A stretch of DNA of 64,000 bases. Origin: Liberiplasma sp046541015 (lineage in GTDB: Bacteria > Bacillota_I > Bacilli_A > Izemoplasmatales > Izemoplasmataceae). The stretch's first letter is position 1; each line of letters begins with the position of its first letter. Below the pieces are notes generated by a model. The model did not search any database, was not told where the DNA came from, and saw nothing but the letters and a program-made list of their open reading frames with translations. Location of the stretch: positions 1 through 64,000 of the forward strand of contig JBKHEA010000005.1 of NCBI GenBank assembly GCA_046541015.1. The letters are read 5' to 3'. Positions 51,259 to 59,414 of this stretch are shown piece by piece. The translations under genes and the position numbers were made by a program.

Positions 51259-52432
51259 ATTGCCAAGCAAGTTCATAAATTTTTCTTGCATCATCTAAAG
51301 TTAAAGCGGTAAAATTACCAAATTTTTCACCCATATTAATTTTTACAAGATTAATTAGTTTATCTAAATCTTCTTTTTTAGCATCGGTTTCTTTTAAACT
51401 AACTGGCATGCCAATCGATTGATAAAATGCTTTTAAGCGATTGATTCCTTCAACTGCAACTTCACGTTTAGCATAGTGATTCGGAGCTACTTTAAAGACT
51501 TCCGTAGCTAAGCGATAAAAGCGCTCAACATCAACATCTAAATTGTAAAGCATATATGCTGGAAACATAATCGCAAGACCTGCGCCATGCGTCATATCGT
51601 ATAAAGCACTTAACTGATGTTCTAAACCATGTGTAATCCAATCTTCATTTCTGCCAACACCTAAAATCCCGTTGTGGGCAATTGTCCCTGCCCAACAAAT
51701 CGTAGCGCGAGCTTCATAGTCATTTGGATTTTCAACAATCTTATTAGCCGCTTCAATAATTGAAATAAGTGTTGCTTCACTTAAACGATCTGTTAAAATC
51801 ACATCTTTAGTTTGAGTTAAATAGCGTTCAAAAATATGACTCATCATATCAACAATTCCTGCAGCTGTGTGCCACATGGGCAATGTAAAGGTAAGTTCTG
51901 GATTAATTATAGAAAATTTTGGTCTTAATAACGCTGAACCCATGCCGCGTTTTAGTAAACCATCTTCTTTGGTAATAACCGTTGCGCTAGACCCTTCACT
52001 TCCTGCGGCTGGGATGGTTAAGACCACACCCACTGGCAAAGCTTTTTCAACGCTGGCTTTACGGTCAAAGAAGTCCCAAAAATCACCCTTATATAAAACA
52101 CCTGCAGCAATAGCCTTAGCCGAATCAATTGCACTTCCGCCACCAACAGCCAAAATGAAATCAACGTTTTCATTTCTGCATAACTCTATCCCTTCATAAA
52201 CCAAAGCATCAACAGGGTTAGGTTTAACCCCACCAAGTTCAACAAAATCAATGTTTTCTTCTTTTAATGCTTTAACAACAGTAGCATACAAACCACTTTT
52301 TTTAATTGAACCGCCACCATAATGAAGTAAAACTTTCTTAGCGCCATACTTTTTAACTAACTTTCCACTATCTAATTGTGTATCTTTTCCAAACACAAAC
52401 TCTGTTGGACTATAAAAATTAAAATTATTCAT
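51257..52432 (-). CDS. Iron-containing alcohol dehydrogenase (butanol dehydrogenase-like)
   Basis: The 391-residue protein begins FNFYSPTEFVFGKDT. It has the nucleotide-site motif LAVGGGSAIDSAKAIAAG and the metal-binding ITHGLEHQLSALYDMTHGAGLAI (positions 51560-51640), both diagnostic of the BdhA/YqhD branch. It reduces aldehydes to alcohols with NAD(P)H, fitting fermentation. Two adjacent ATGs (52435, 52432) follow AGAGGTG; the second has better spacing. Confidence 0.92.
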   Translation of the reverse strand: MNNFNFYSPTEFVFGKDTQLDSGKLVKKYGAKKVLLHYGGGSIKKSGLYATVVKALKEENIDFVELGGVKPNPVDALVYEGIELCRNENVDFILAVGGGSAIDSAKAIAAGVLYKGDFWDFFDRKASVEKALPVGVVLTIPAAGSEGSSATVITKEDGLLKRGMGSALLRPKFSIINPELTFTLPMWHTAAGIVDMMSHIFERYLTQTKDVILTDRLSEATLISIIEAANKIVENPNDYEARATICWAGTIAHNGILGVGRNEDWITHGLEHQLSALYDMTHGAGLAIMFPAYMLYNLDVDVERFYRLATEVFKVAPNHYAKREVAVEGINRLKAFYQSIGMPVSLKETDAKKEDLDKLINLVKINMGEKFGNFTALTLDDARKIYELAWQ

Positions 52433-52461
52433 CATAACACCTCTTTCTTTATTATTATAAC

Positions 52462-53415
52462 CTATATTTTAGCAGTTTCAACTTTAAGCCGTTTCAATGA
52501 TAAAACTTTAAGAAGTAACAAGCCACTAATAATTCCACTAACATGAGAAAGTATATAATACCCTATATGGTTTGTGCCAATAACACCTAACAACGACGTT
52601 ATTAATAAAGTATTTTCAAGCGCTAATAAGGCAGCGACAATACTAGCGACAACACTACTAAAAACAACGACACCTAGCATTATTTTAGGTCGGTAAATCA
52701 CATAAGGAATAGCGCCTTCTGTAATGCCTAAACTCGCATAAACTAATGTTCTTTTTTTATGGTGGTTTAATTCTTCACTAAAAAGCTTTGGCATCAAAAG
52801 ACTCGCAAAAAACATCACAAAAGGTGGCATACTTACTGCAACTAAATTTGGTCCTACGATATGATAAGCGCCTTCTAAATAAAAAGTTAAAGTAAATGCA
52901 TAAGCAATTTTATTTAAAGGACCACCTAAGTCAATACTTGAAAAAATTGCCAAAACCCCTACAAATAACACAACATTTGTATTAGAAAGTGATTTTAAAA
53001 GGATTTCTAAACCATTTAAAAGTACGAGTAATGGCCACGAGACCACCCATAAGACAATCAGTGTAATGATTATAATGATTACGCCTTTTAATATTTTAAA
53101 AAGCATCCTATCTTCATTAAACGTTAATACATAATCTTTAAGTAAAATTACGATAAATATAGCAATAAATACTCCAAAAAAACTAATATCTAAGACTGTA
53201 ATTAGTAACCCGATTCCTAACCCAATGAATAAATAGATGTTCCCATATAACTTATGAAGCAGTAAAGCGGTTAATAATGGCATTAAAAAGAAATATGTTA
53301 TTTTATTTAGTTGATTAAAAATATAAATGTCATATCGCAGCAAAAAAACTGTGATTGAATAAAATAAGATCACAGGGATAAATTGGATAAATCCTTTTGA
53401 AATTTTTTCTTTCAT
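52462..53415 (-). CDS. Orphan fructose-type PTS EIIC-like membrane protein
   Basis: The 317-residue protein has about nine helices. SSIDLGGPLNKIAYAF and LGITEGAIPYVIYRPK are the two signatures of fructose-family EIIC (compare DMGGPVNKAA and GITEGAIPFA). The N-terminal helices are shorter than usual and no EIIA, EIIB or kinase gene is adjacent. It may cooperate with components elsewhere, or have become a carrier without phosphorylation. Confidence 0.75.
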   Translation of the reverse strand: MKEKISKGFIQFIPVILFYSITVFLLRYDIYIFNQLNKITYFFLMPLLTALLLHKLYGNIYLFIGLGIGLLITVLDISFFGVFIAIFIVILLKDYVLTFNEDRMLFKILKGVIIIIITLIVLWVVSWPLLVLLNGLEILLKSLSNTNVVLFVGVLAIFSSIDLGGPLNKIAYAFTLTFYLEGAYHIVGPNLVAVSMPPFVMFFASLLMPKLFSEELNHHKKRTLVYASLGITEGAIPYVIYRPKIMLGVVVFSSVVASIVAALLALENTLLITSLLGVIGTNHIGYYILSHVSGIISGLLLLKVLSLKRLKVETAKI

Positions 53416-53454
53416 AGATTATTCATTCTCCTTGAGTTATTATACCCTAAATAT

Positions 53455-53487
53455 AAGAAGCAGACAATCTATCATTGTCTGCTTCTT
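53455..53487 (-). terminator. 14-base hairpin after the surface redox genes
   Basis: AAGAAGCAGACAAT and ATTGTCTGCTTCTT are perfectly complementary around CTATC. The T tail on the minus strand is weak, so it may instead stabilise mRNA. Confidence 0.65.
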
Positions 53488-53511
53488 ATGGCTATATCTA
53501 TCTAGGAAGTA

Positions 53512-53910
53512 TTAGCTACTTGATGTTAGATTGTCTAAATAATCTAAAACTGGTATCGATCCTAATATAGATTCAATTAATATGCCATTTTCAAAAATAA
53601 ATAAAGAGGGAATCCGTGTTTCAAAAGGTTGTTCACCTTGTTCATAAATTTCACCATCATCAATTAAATAAATTGTGTAGGTGTCTTCAAGTTTAACTAG
53701 TTGACTTGTAACTTCACTCTCAATACCAATACAAACTTCACAATAAGGTGAATAATAATATATTAGCGTTAAGCCATCTCCTAAATCATTTAGCTGATCC
53801 CAATGATCAATATGGTTAAACTTGTCATATGATTTAGGTTCTTCACTCTCACTGCATCCTGCTAATATCAATATAGTACTAAGTAAAAGTGATATAAATA
53901 GCTTTTTCAT
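53512..53910 (-). CDS. Thioredoxin-like lipoprotein
   Basis: The 132-residue protein has a lipoprotein signal (LSTILILAGC, Cys19) and a thioredoxin-like domain with the redox pair in YSPYCEVC and the cis-Pro region TRIPSLFIF. It would be anchored outside the cell. It is the last gene of the unit rhodanese-FMN-like-thioredoxin and lies 13 bases after its neighbour. Its natural electron donor may be the CcdA-like protein encoded upstream. Confidence 0.85.
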   Translation of the reverse strand: MKKLFISLLLSTILILAGCSESEEPKSYDKFNHIDHWDQLNDLGDGLTLIYYYSPYCEVCIGIESEVTSQLVKLEDTYTIYLIDDGEIYEQGEQPFETRIPSLFIFENGILIESILGSIPVLDYLDNLTSSS

Positions 53911-53923
53911 AAGAACTAAGTCC

Positions 53924-54550
53924 TTAATCTATGTATTTTTCGTTATGGTAATCTAGTAATGTTTTAACAACACGAATGATATTGTTGGTTGAAACACTAC
54001 TTCCTGCGTAAGCATCAATCATTTCTGGTTCATTGATAGGTTTAGTGTTTGCATATTCAGAATATACTTCAGGGGTATCATCATAGAATATGTTAATACC
54101 ATCTAAATCTTCTGCAGTTTTGCCTACAATCCAAGGTAAGAAGTCTCCTTTGAAATCTTCATAAGTAACTTCCGTTACAGGAATTGGATCACTATCTCCC
54201 CAAACACCTGCGTTATAATGTCCTGAGCTATCTACATCAAATGAAATGTAGAGTATCTCACCAGTATTTTTATCTATATCAACGTAAGCAACACTCCAGA
54301 AATTATCCTTAGGGGCGCGACATGTACAAGCTACAAATGCAACTTGATATTTAATATAATCACGCATCTCATATTCAAATAATATTGGCATATCTCGTAA
54401 CCCCTCATGGCCATGACCATCTAAATGAGGAAATTGTAAAACGGTTAAATCTGTTGTATTTAAATCTGAATCAACACTTTCTTCTTCACTACATGCAACT
54501 AGTGTTAATGAAAATATGCTAAGCAAAAAGAATAAAACAAGTTTCTTCAT
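53924..54550 (-). CDS. Lipoprotein with FMN-binding-like C-terminus
   Basis: The 208-residue protein has a lipobox (SLTLVACS). A central part has FVACTCRAPKDNFWSVAYVDID, with two close Cys, and the C-terminus DAYAGSSVSTNNIIRVVKTLL resembles the covalent-FMN motif region (S/T-G-A-T-x-T/S, then an alanine-rich helix) of RnfG/PplA-type domains. The fit is partial, so cofactor binding is a guess. It begins one base after the rhodanese gene ends and is clearly co-transcribed with it. Confidence 0.6.
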   Translation of the reverse strand: MKKLVLFFLLSIFSLTLVACSEEESVDSDLNTTDLTVLQFPHLDGHGHEGLRDMPILFEYEMRDYIKYQVAFVACTCRAPKDNFWSVAYVDIDKNTGEILYISFDVDSSGHYNAGVWGDSDPIPVTEVTYEDFKGDFLPWIVGKTAEDLDGINIFYDDTPEVYSEYANTKPINEPEMIDAYAGSSVSTNNIIRVVKTLLDYHNEKYID

Positions 54551-55495
54551 CTAGCATCCCCCATTATCATCGTTTGTTTCTTCGTCGCATGCACCTTCTG
54601 GATCAATAATTAAACTTCCAGAGTAATCGCTCCATGAACCAGCATTCCATACATTTTCATAACCTAAATGCTCTAATGCTTCTTTAACAAACTCAGCTCT
54701 AGTTCCACTAGCACAGAATAAAATTATATTTGATTCTTCATCAAAAATATTTCTTAAAGCTTCTTCATCAACGATAGCTTCTTCTGTAAACGTCCATCCA
54801 TCAACACGCACTAAAATATTTTCTTGTTCTAAATATTCAAAGAATGGAATTACATTTGATTCTTTATGTAGCCCTAATGTCATACCATCGATTAAGTTTC
54901 TTAAATCAACAAACATTACATCCTCACGCTTAGCGTAGTAATCAATGAACTCATCGCCCATATCAATAGTTTCAGGAAGTGCATCTACCATCGCACGATG
55001 TGGTAACTCAATAGAGAAGCTTCCATCACCAAATACACGGTTATCGCCTTCATAATCACTTAAACCACCAACATTATATACATGTTCGTATCCTAAATGC
55101 TCTAAAGCTTCCTTAACATAACCTGCTCTAGTTCCTCCAGCACAAATTAAAACAATGTACTTGTCTTCATCAAATAAAGCTCTAAGTGCGCCTTCGTCTA
55201 ATATTTGGCTTTCATCAAAGCTCCAACCATCTGAACGAACTAAAATGTTTTCATATTCAAGATATTGGAAGAATGGTATGATTTCAAATCCACGAATCCA
55301 ACCATCAGACATTTGATCATCGAAATTTCTTAAATCAACAAATTGGAACTCTTCATTAAATAAGTACTCATCAACTTCAGAAATCTCTAGCGTTTCTGGT
55401 GCTTCAATTGTTTCGGTAGTGGCTTCAGTTTCACCACAACCCGTTAAGATTAGTGCTAAAAACAAAAGTGTAAAAAAACTAAATAATTTTTTCAT
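54551..55495 (-). CDS. Lipoprotein with two rhodanese domains
   Basis: The 314-residue protein has a lipobox (LALILTGCG). Two homologous domains (about 35-150 and 180-295) share FVDLRNFxD, IPFFQYLEYENILVRSDGW and EALEHLGYEHVYNVGG. Each has an active-site loop with Cys: CAGGTRAGY and CASGTRAEF. Rhodaneses carry sulfane sulfur on this Cys. The C-terminal tail DEETNDDNGGC adds one more Cys. It is the first gene after the promoter at 55537. Tandem active domains on the cell surface are unusual. Confidence 0.9.
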   Translation of the reverse strand: MKKLFSFFTLLFLALILTGCGETEATTETIEAPETLEISEVDEYLFNEEFQFVDLRNFDDQMSDGWIRGFEIIPFFQYLEYENILVRSDGWSFDESQILDEGALRALFDEDKYIVLICAGGTRAGYVKEALEHLGYEHVYNVGGLSDYEGDNRVFGDGSFSIELPHRAMVDALPETIDMGDEFIDYYAKREDVMFVDLRNLIDGMTLGLHKESNVIPFFEYLEQENILVRVDGWTFTEEAIVDEEALRNIFDEESNIILFCASGTRAEFVKEALEHLGYENVWNAGSWSDYSGSLIIDPEGACDEETNDDNGGC

Positions 55496-55536
55496 AAAAA
55501 ATATCCTCCTAGATTTATAATGTTTTTTACATGTGT

Positions 55537-55565
55537 ATTATAAATCCCTAAAGAACATATGTCAA
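55537..55565 (-). promoter_or_regulatory. Consensus promoter of the rhodanese operon
   Basis: Minus strand TTGACA (55565-55560), a 17-base spacer, TATAAT (55542-55537): both boxes match the consensus exactly. AGGAGGATA precedes the ATG at 55495. Confidence 0.85.
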
Positions 55566-55571
55566 TAAAAA

Positions 55572-55604
55572 GTTATAATACAATTTAATAAATTGTATTA
55601 TAAC
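55572..55604 (-). promoter_or_regulatory. Perfect 15-base inverted repeat (operator and/or terminator)
   Basis: GTTATAATACAATTT (55572-55586) and AAATTGTATTATAAC (55590-55604) are separated by AAT. The repeat begins at the stop codon of the CcdA-like gene, is followed by TTTTTATT on the minus strand, and ends seven bases before the -35 box of the rhodanese promoter. It can act as a terminator. One arm, TGTATTATAAC, recurs upstream of the promoter at 56803, so a regulator-binding role is also likely. Confidence 0.65.
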
Positions 55605-56774
55605 TCATAACGTAATGATGTGATAGATAAAATAGACTCCCATAATCAAGAAAAAGCATGCAGTTATAAATTTTGTAATGTATAAATGTTCTCGCATAAA
55701 ATTTGAGATTCCTATTATACTATTCGACTTTAGCGCCAAAAAGGCAATCACAATTAATGGTATAACAAACATTAAATTAAAAACTAAAATATAAAAGATT
55801 TCTATCATACCTATACCCATAGGATTATTCGCATGGAGGCTAGCAAGTACAGTTACATAAATTTGTCCAGTACAGGCAGCTTCAGTAATACCGATTAGAA
55901 TTCCTATGATTACCGGTACAAAAATAATCCAAAAAAGCGCAAATCTTTGGTCTTGTTTTTCATCTAATACAAGACTTAAACGATAAATGATCTTTTCATT
56001 AAACTTACGTATAAATTTCGGTAATTGATTCTTCACTTTACCATACTCATCGTTTTTTGTTACAAAAAAATCATAAAGTGTAATCACAAATAATATTAGG
56101 GTAATTGTCGCAAAGACACCATATAAATATGGGGCAATGACATGAAAGGAATTTCTTGATAACCCTAAAATACTTAAGAACCCAAAACCTATTAGTGTAT
56201 ATGTAAAAAATATTGAAATGATATACGATAAACTAACTATTACAGCTATTTTTTTATTCTTTGTTAAACCAATCATTGATATAAAAACTAACAACATCGC
56301 AATAGCACATGGATTTATGCCATCAAGTAATCCAGCTCCAATGATTAAGAGTAATCCTGTAAGAAATGAAAAGTCTCTTGCTTGATAACTATCTAAATCC
56401 TTCAAAGGATTAAAAGCATTTGTATAAATTTCACCGCTATCATAAGCATTTATTATGTCAGATGCGCCACGATAATAGTGATCGCCAGCAAAGATAATGG
56501 GCGCTGCTTTGCCGCCTTCAATACCATAGACCTCCGCGTATTGATCAGCCATCAATGGATCTCTTAAGACATCATAAACAATGACCTGTACACCTTGACT
56601 TTCAAGTCCTGTTAAAACACCATAATCTTTTACTTCTTGACATACTTCGCATCCTGCTAAATCCAAATAGACTATTTTAGGGTAAGATTCATCAGTTTCA
56701 GCATGAATGACTTGATTAGTTTTAGTTATACTTATTAAACTGAGTACTAAAATAAGCATATAACGAATTTTCAC
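55605..56774 (-). CDS. Thioredoxin-like domain fused to CcdA/DsbD-type membrane domain
   Basis: The 389-residue protein has a signal sequence (1-25), then an extracellular thioredoxin-like domain (about 30-125, pair in LAGCEVCQEV, cis-Pro in KAAPIIFAG). Eight or so helices follow. The CcdA-type Cys pair lies in LLDGINPCAIAML and in TEAACTGQIYV. CcdA/DsbD proteins move electrons from cytoplasmic thioredoxin to outside thiols. Here the outside acceptor is the N-terminal domain itself, the reverse order to DsbD's C-terminal domain. It is the probable power source for the surface thiol proteins next door. Confidence 0.85.
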   Translation of the reverse strand: MKIRYMLILVLSLISITKTNQVIHAETDESYPKIVYLDLAGCEVCQEVKDYGVLTGLESQGVQVIVYDVLRDPLMADQYAEVYGIEGGKAAPIIFAGDHYYRGASDIINAYDSGEIYTNAFNPLKDLDSYQARDFSFLTGLLLIIGAGLLDGINPCAIAMLLVFISMIGLTKNKKIAVIVSLSYIISIFFTYTLIGFGFLSILGLSRNSFHVIAPYLYGVFATITLILFVITLYDFFVTKNDEYGKVKNQLPKFIRKFNEKIIYRLSLVLDEKQDQRFALFWIIFVPVIIGILIGITEAACTGQIYVTVLASLHANNPMGIGMIEIFYILVFNLMFVIPLIVIAFLALKSNSIIGISNFMREHLYITKFITACFFLIMGVYFIYHIITL

Positions 56775-56802
56775 CGTATCACCTCTTTATATTTCACTTG
56801 AT

Positions 56803-56830
56803 ATTATAGGCGATTAAAAATTTATGTCAA
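56803..56830 (-). promoter_or_regulatory. Promoter of the CcdA-like gene with upstream TGTATTATAAC motif
   Basis: Minus strand TTGACA (56830-56825), a 16-base spacer, TATAAT (56808-56803). Eight bases upstream of the -35 lies TGTATTATAAC (56838-56848, plus-strand reading), an arm of the 55572 repeat. Confidence 0.7.
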
Positions 56831-56861
56831 TAAAATCTGTATTATAACTTTTATTAAATTT

Positions 56862-56891
56862 AAAAGTCCTCTAAACTAATAGAGGACTTTT
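56862..56891 (-). terminator. Terminator of the FMN-binding lipoprotein gene
   Basis: AAAAGTCCTCTA and TAGAGGACTTTT around AACTAA. Confidence 0.88.
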
Positions 56892-56894
56892 TTA

Positions 56895-57338
56895 TTATTC
56901 CATTAAATCATCATAATGGCTAAGTGCTGCGGAAGCTGCATCTACTAATGCCTCAGCGGTTGTTCCAGCAGTCGCACTGCCTTCAGCATCAATATTATCA
57001 TAATCATTTACATCAATTTCGCTAACCGATGAAGATCCGATAATAGCGTTAGTTAATGCTTCTTCATCAATAATAATTTTTCCCCAATCTTCACTTTCAC
57101 TATGGTCTGTGACAGTGAACGCTGTAATTTCACCATTAGTAACGGTTACATCAATGGTAATATCACCAGCAAAACCTCCAGATACAATAACCATATCCAC
57201 AGTATCACCATCAATGGTTGCTGAAGTGATTGAAGCGTTAAAGTATTCATCAACTGGATATTCAACACCTGGTTCTTCAGTTCCACATGCTGTTAACAAG
57301 AATACCATAAAAACACTAATGAAAAGTATTTTTTTCAT
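56895..57338 (-). CDS. FMN-binding-domain lipoprotein
   Basis: The 147-residue protein has a lipobox (VFLLTACG). The FMN_bind pattern follows: GGFAGDITIDVTVTNGEITAFTV, DHSESEDWGKIIID, and the end DAEGSATAGTTAEALVDAASAAL, where the family has SGATxTS and attaches FMN to Thr. The motif here, GSATAGTT, is shifted but keeps Thr. Such lipoproteins act as surface electron carriers (as PplA in Listeria). No ApbE flavin transferase is in the window. Confidence 0.82.
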   Translation of the reverse strand: MKKILFISVFMVFLLTACGTEEPGVEYPVDEYFNASITSATIDGDTVDMVIVSGGFAGDITIDVTVTNGEITAFTVTDHSESEDWGKIIIDEEALTNAIIGSSSVSEIDVNDYDNIDAEGSATAGTTAEALVDAASAALSHYDDLME

Positions 57339-57382
57339 AGGAATCTCCTTTCATTTAAATTTATAATTTGTAGTTCAAAATT

Positions 57383-57411
57383 AGTATAATGCTTTACTGC
57401 TAAGAATGCAA
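57383..57411 (-). promoter_or_regulatory. Promoter of the FMN-binding lipoprotein gene
   Basis: Minus strand TTGCAT (57411-57406), a 17-base spacer, TATACT (57388-57383). AAAGGAGATTCCT precedes the ATG. Confidence 0.6.
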
Positions 57412-57434
57412 CCTGTATTTTTAACTTATGTCAA

Positions 57435-58268
57435 TTATAATATGCTTTTAGCACGAGGTGGTTTATAATCACGAACATCTTTATTAAAGGTATCTAAGGG
57501 GCTATCCCATCCTTTTTGAAGTGGTTGGTTAAAATTTAAATTATCTTTTAAATGCTCAAGTGTACTAGCTTTAACAATTGGAAAGACGCCCTTTTCATAA
57601 ACATATTTAATCGCTAGCTGGGCCGCACTTAATCCATAATGAGATGATAGTTCATTAAGCAAATCAATGTTAAATATACGACCGCGTGCTAAGGGTGAAT
57701 GGCCTAAAATGATGATGTTATGATTCTCACAATACGCTCTTAAATCATCTAATGTGTGTCCAATAAAAATACCAAGTTGGTTAATATGTGGCTTAATGGT
57801 TACATAAGGTAAAAGCTTTTCTAAATCAGAAATATCAAAGTTAGAAACACCAATTGCTCCAACACGCTCTTCTTTATAAAGTGTTTCTAGCGCACGATAT
57901 ACTTCAAGATTTTCTTTAGAAAAATCTTCACCTTCTTTTCCCCAAGGCACAGGATTATTGATAAGTAACGCATCTAAATAATCAACCCCTAAGTTTGACA
58001 TGATTTTTTCTGCAATCTTTAGGGTACTATCATAATTTTTAATGTGTGGTGGGATTTTTGAGGTGATAAAAAGTTCATCACGATCAATATTAGAAGCTTT
58101 TATAGCTTCAGCTATTTCTTTTTCATTTAAATAAATAGGGGCTGATTCTATATGGCGATAGCCTAAATTTATCGCATTTAAAACAACCTCTTTAGTTTCC
58201 TCTTTTTTTAAGCCATAAGTTCCTAATGCTATCTTTGGCATTTTGTAGCCATTAGATAAAATAACCAT
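57435..58268 (-). CDS. Aldo/keto reductase paralogue with altered catalytic residues
   Basis: The 277-residue protein is clearly related to that at 41344 (IGVSNFDISDLEKL, HINQLGIFIGH). Of the catalytic four, Tyr (SAPIYLNE) and Lys (FITSKIPPH) remain. The Asp of IDTA is Glu (IESA) and the His of LIHAP is Asn (LINNP). It may have changed reaction or act as a binding or channel-beta-like protein. It is a single gene beside the surface redox island. Confidence 0.85.
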   Translation of the reverse strand: MVILSNGYKMPKIALGTYGLKKEETKEVVLNAINLGYRHIESAPIYLNEKEIAEAIKASNIDRDELFITSKIPPHIKNYDSTLKIAEKIMSNLGVDYLDALLINNPVPWGKEGEDFSKENLEVYRALETLYKEERVGAIGVSNFDISDLEKLLPYVTIKPHINQLGIFIGHTLDDLRAYCENHNIIILGHSPLARGRIFNIDLLNELSSHYGLSAAQLAIKYVYEKGVFPIVKASTLEHLKDNLNFNQPLQKGWDSPLDTFNKDVRDYKPPRAKSIL

Positions 58269-58317
58269 ATAATCACATCCTAACTATATTTTACTGTTAA
58301 ACAGATAGCTTCATACT

Positions 58318-59166
58318 TTAAATTAATATAAGTTCACTTTGATAAAATTGTTCCTGAAAATGAATAGCTTTTTTAACCATATCTTGATCAACTTTTTGTC
58401 CAACGGGTACCATAATGAGTTTATTTTCAATATCATTAAGTCTTCTAACATAACCAATGATTTCACCATAAAAATGATCTACCTTATTGTTAACTTCTAA
58501 TAAATATACATCAAGTTCTTCATTGTCTTGTGCAAATTCACCTTCAATATAGCCATAATTGATTGGATAGATAATTTCTGGATGTTTTGGATGCATACTT
58601 CCTATGGGGCGATCAATTTTTATAGTAAGTTTTTTCCCTAAAAAATAATCACACTGGGCATCTTTTATGGTGTCTAGTATAAATGTAGCTTTTTTTAAGG
58701 TATAAGTAACGCGATCGTTTTGATGGGTTGCCATCAATTTTTCTTTTAAGGCTTCATAACGTTTGGCGACGGATAAATACTTTCTTAAGTAATCGCGAAA
58801 ATATATATGATTTTTCCATGCTTGACTATAATTTTCAAAGACATGCAAATGAAAGTATGAAATCTGATCTTTTGTTAGATTAAAATAAAGCGCATCCGGT
58901 AATACGGCATTCGCTTTATAAATGAAACCTAAAGCTTTAAAGGCATCGAGTTGATCGATAACTGATTTAAATGATTTAACATGCAGTGCTAAATCAATGA
59001 TCGGTTTTGCTTTAATAGAAGGAATTGAAGTACTACCAATGTGATCAATGTTTAGATAGTCATCACTTAAAATAGCTTTAATTGATGTTATCATATCACT
59101 TGCGGCTTGATCCATCCATTCATCATGCTTTAATAATTCTATAGTACCTTGTTTTAATCCTCTCAT
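58318..59166 (-). CDS. GrpB-domain protein fused to a pyrophosphatase-like domain
   Basis: The 282-residue protein joins a GrpB/UPF0157 domain (1-170; HIGSTSIPSIKAKPIIDLALHV, FHLHVFE, FRDYLRKY), a nucleotidyltransferase-like fold, to a short pyrophosphatase-like domain (about 180-282; DRPIGSMHPKHPEIIYPINYGYIEG). The latter has DNEELDVYLL, close to the family-I signature D-x-D-x-x-D. A nucleotidyl transfer that yields PPi, followed by its hydrolysis, would fit the fusion. The paralogous single domain at 33246 has lost these residues. Confidence 0.85.
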   Translation of the reverse strand: MRGLKQGTIELLKHDEWMDQAASDMITSIKAILSDDYLNIDHIGSTSIPSIKAKPIIDLALHVKSFKSVIDQLDAFKALGFIYKANAVLPDALYFNLTKDQISYFHLHVFENYSQAWKNHIYFRDYLRKYLSVAKRYEALKEKLMATHQNDRVTYTLKKATFILDTIKDAQCDYFLGKKLTIKIDRPIGSMHPKHPEIIYPINYGYIEGEFAQDNEELDVYLLEVNNKVDHFYGEIIGYVRRLNDIENKLIMVPVGQKVDQDMVKKAIHFQEQFYQSELILI

Positions 59167-59374
59167 AATGCCTCCTAAATAGTCTTGATAAGTTGATTGA
59201 ATCTTGCAAAGATGCAGGGTTAATAAACAGCGATTAATAGGTAAAGACTTAAAAGTTTAGCGTGATAATCTAAATGCATCTATCAAAACATTCTAAACCA
59301 TTTATTATTATTATAATTGATTTTTCTATTAATCCTTCAAATTTGTCTCGTTTAGGTTTGTAATAATTGTGTGT

Positions 59375-59380
59375 TATACT
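59375..59380 (+). promoter_or_regulatory. Extended -10 of the second EAL gene
   Basis: TG-T-TATACT (TATACT at 59375-59380), 35 bases before the start. The rest of the gap 59167-59414 shows nothing recognisable. Confidence 0.45.
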
Positions 59381-59414
59381 ATATTTATACCCCTGTATAG
59401 AAAGTTGGTGTACG

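Noticed and set aside
55572..55604. Inverted repeat as an insertion-sequence end
   Set aside because: No transposase, no second copy with flanking duplications; position at a promoter and stop codon fits operator or terminator.
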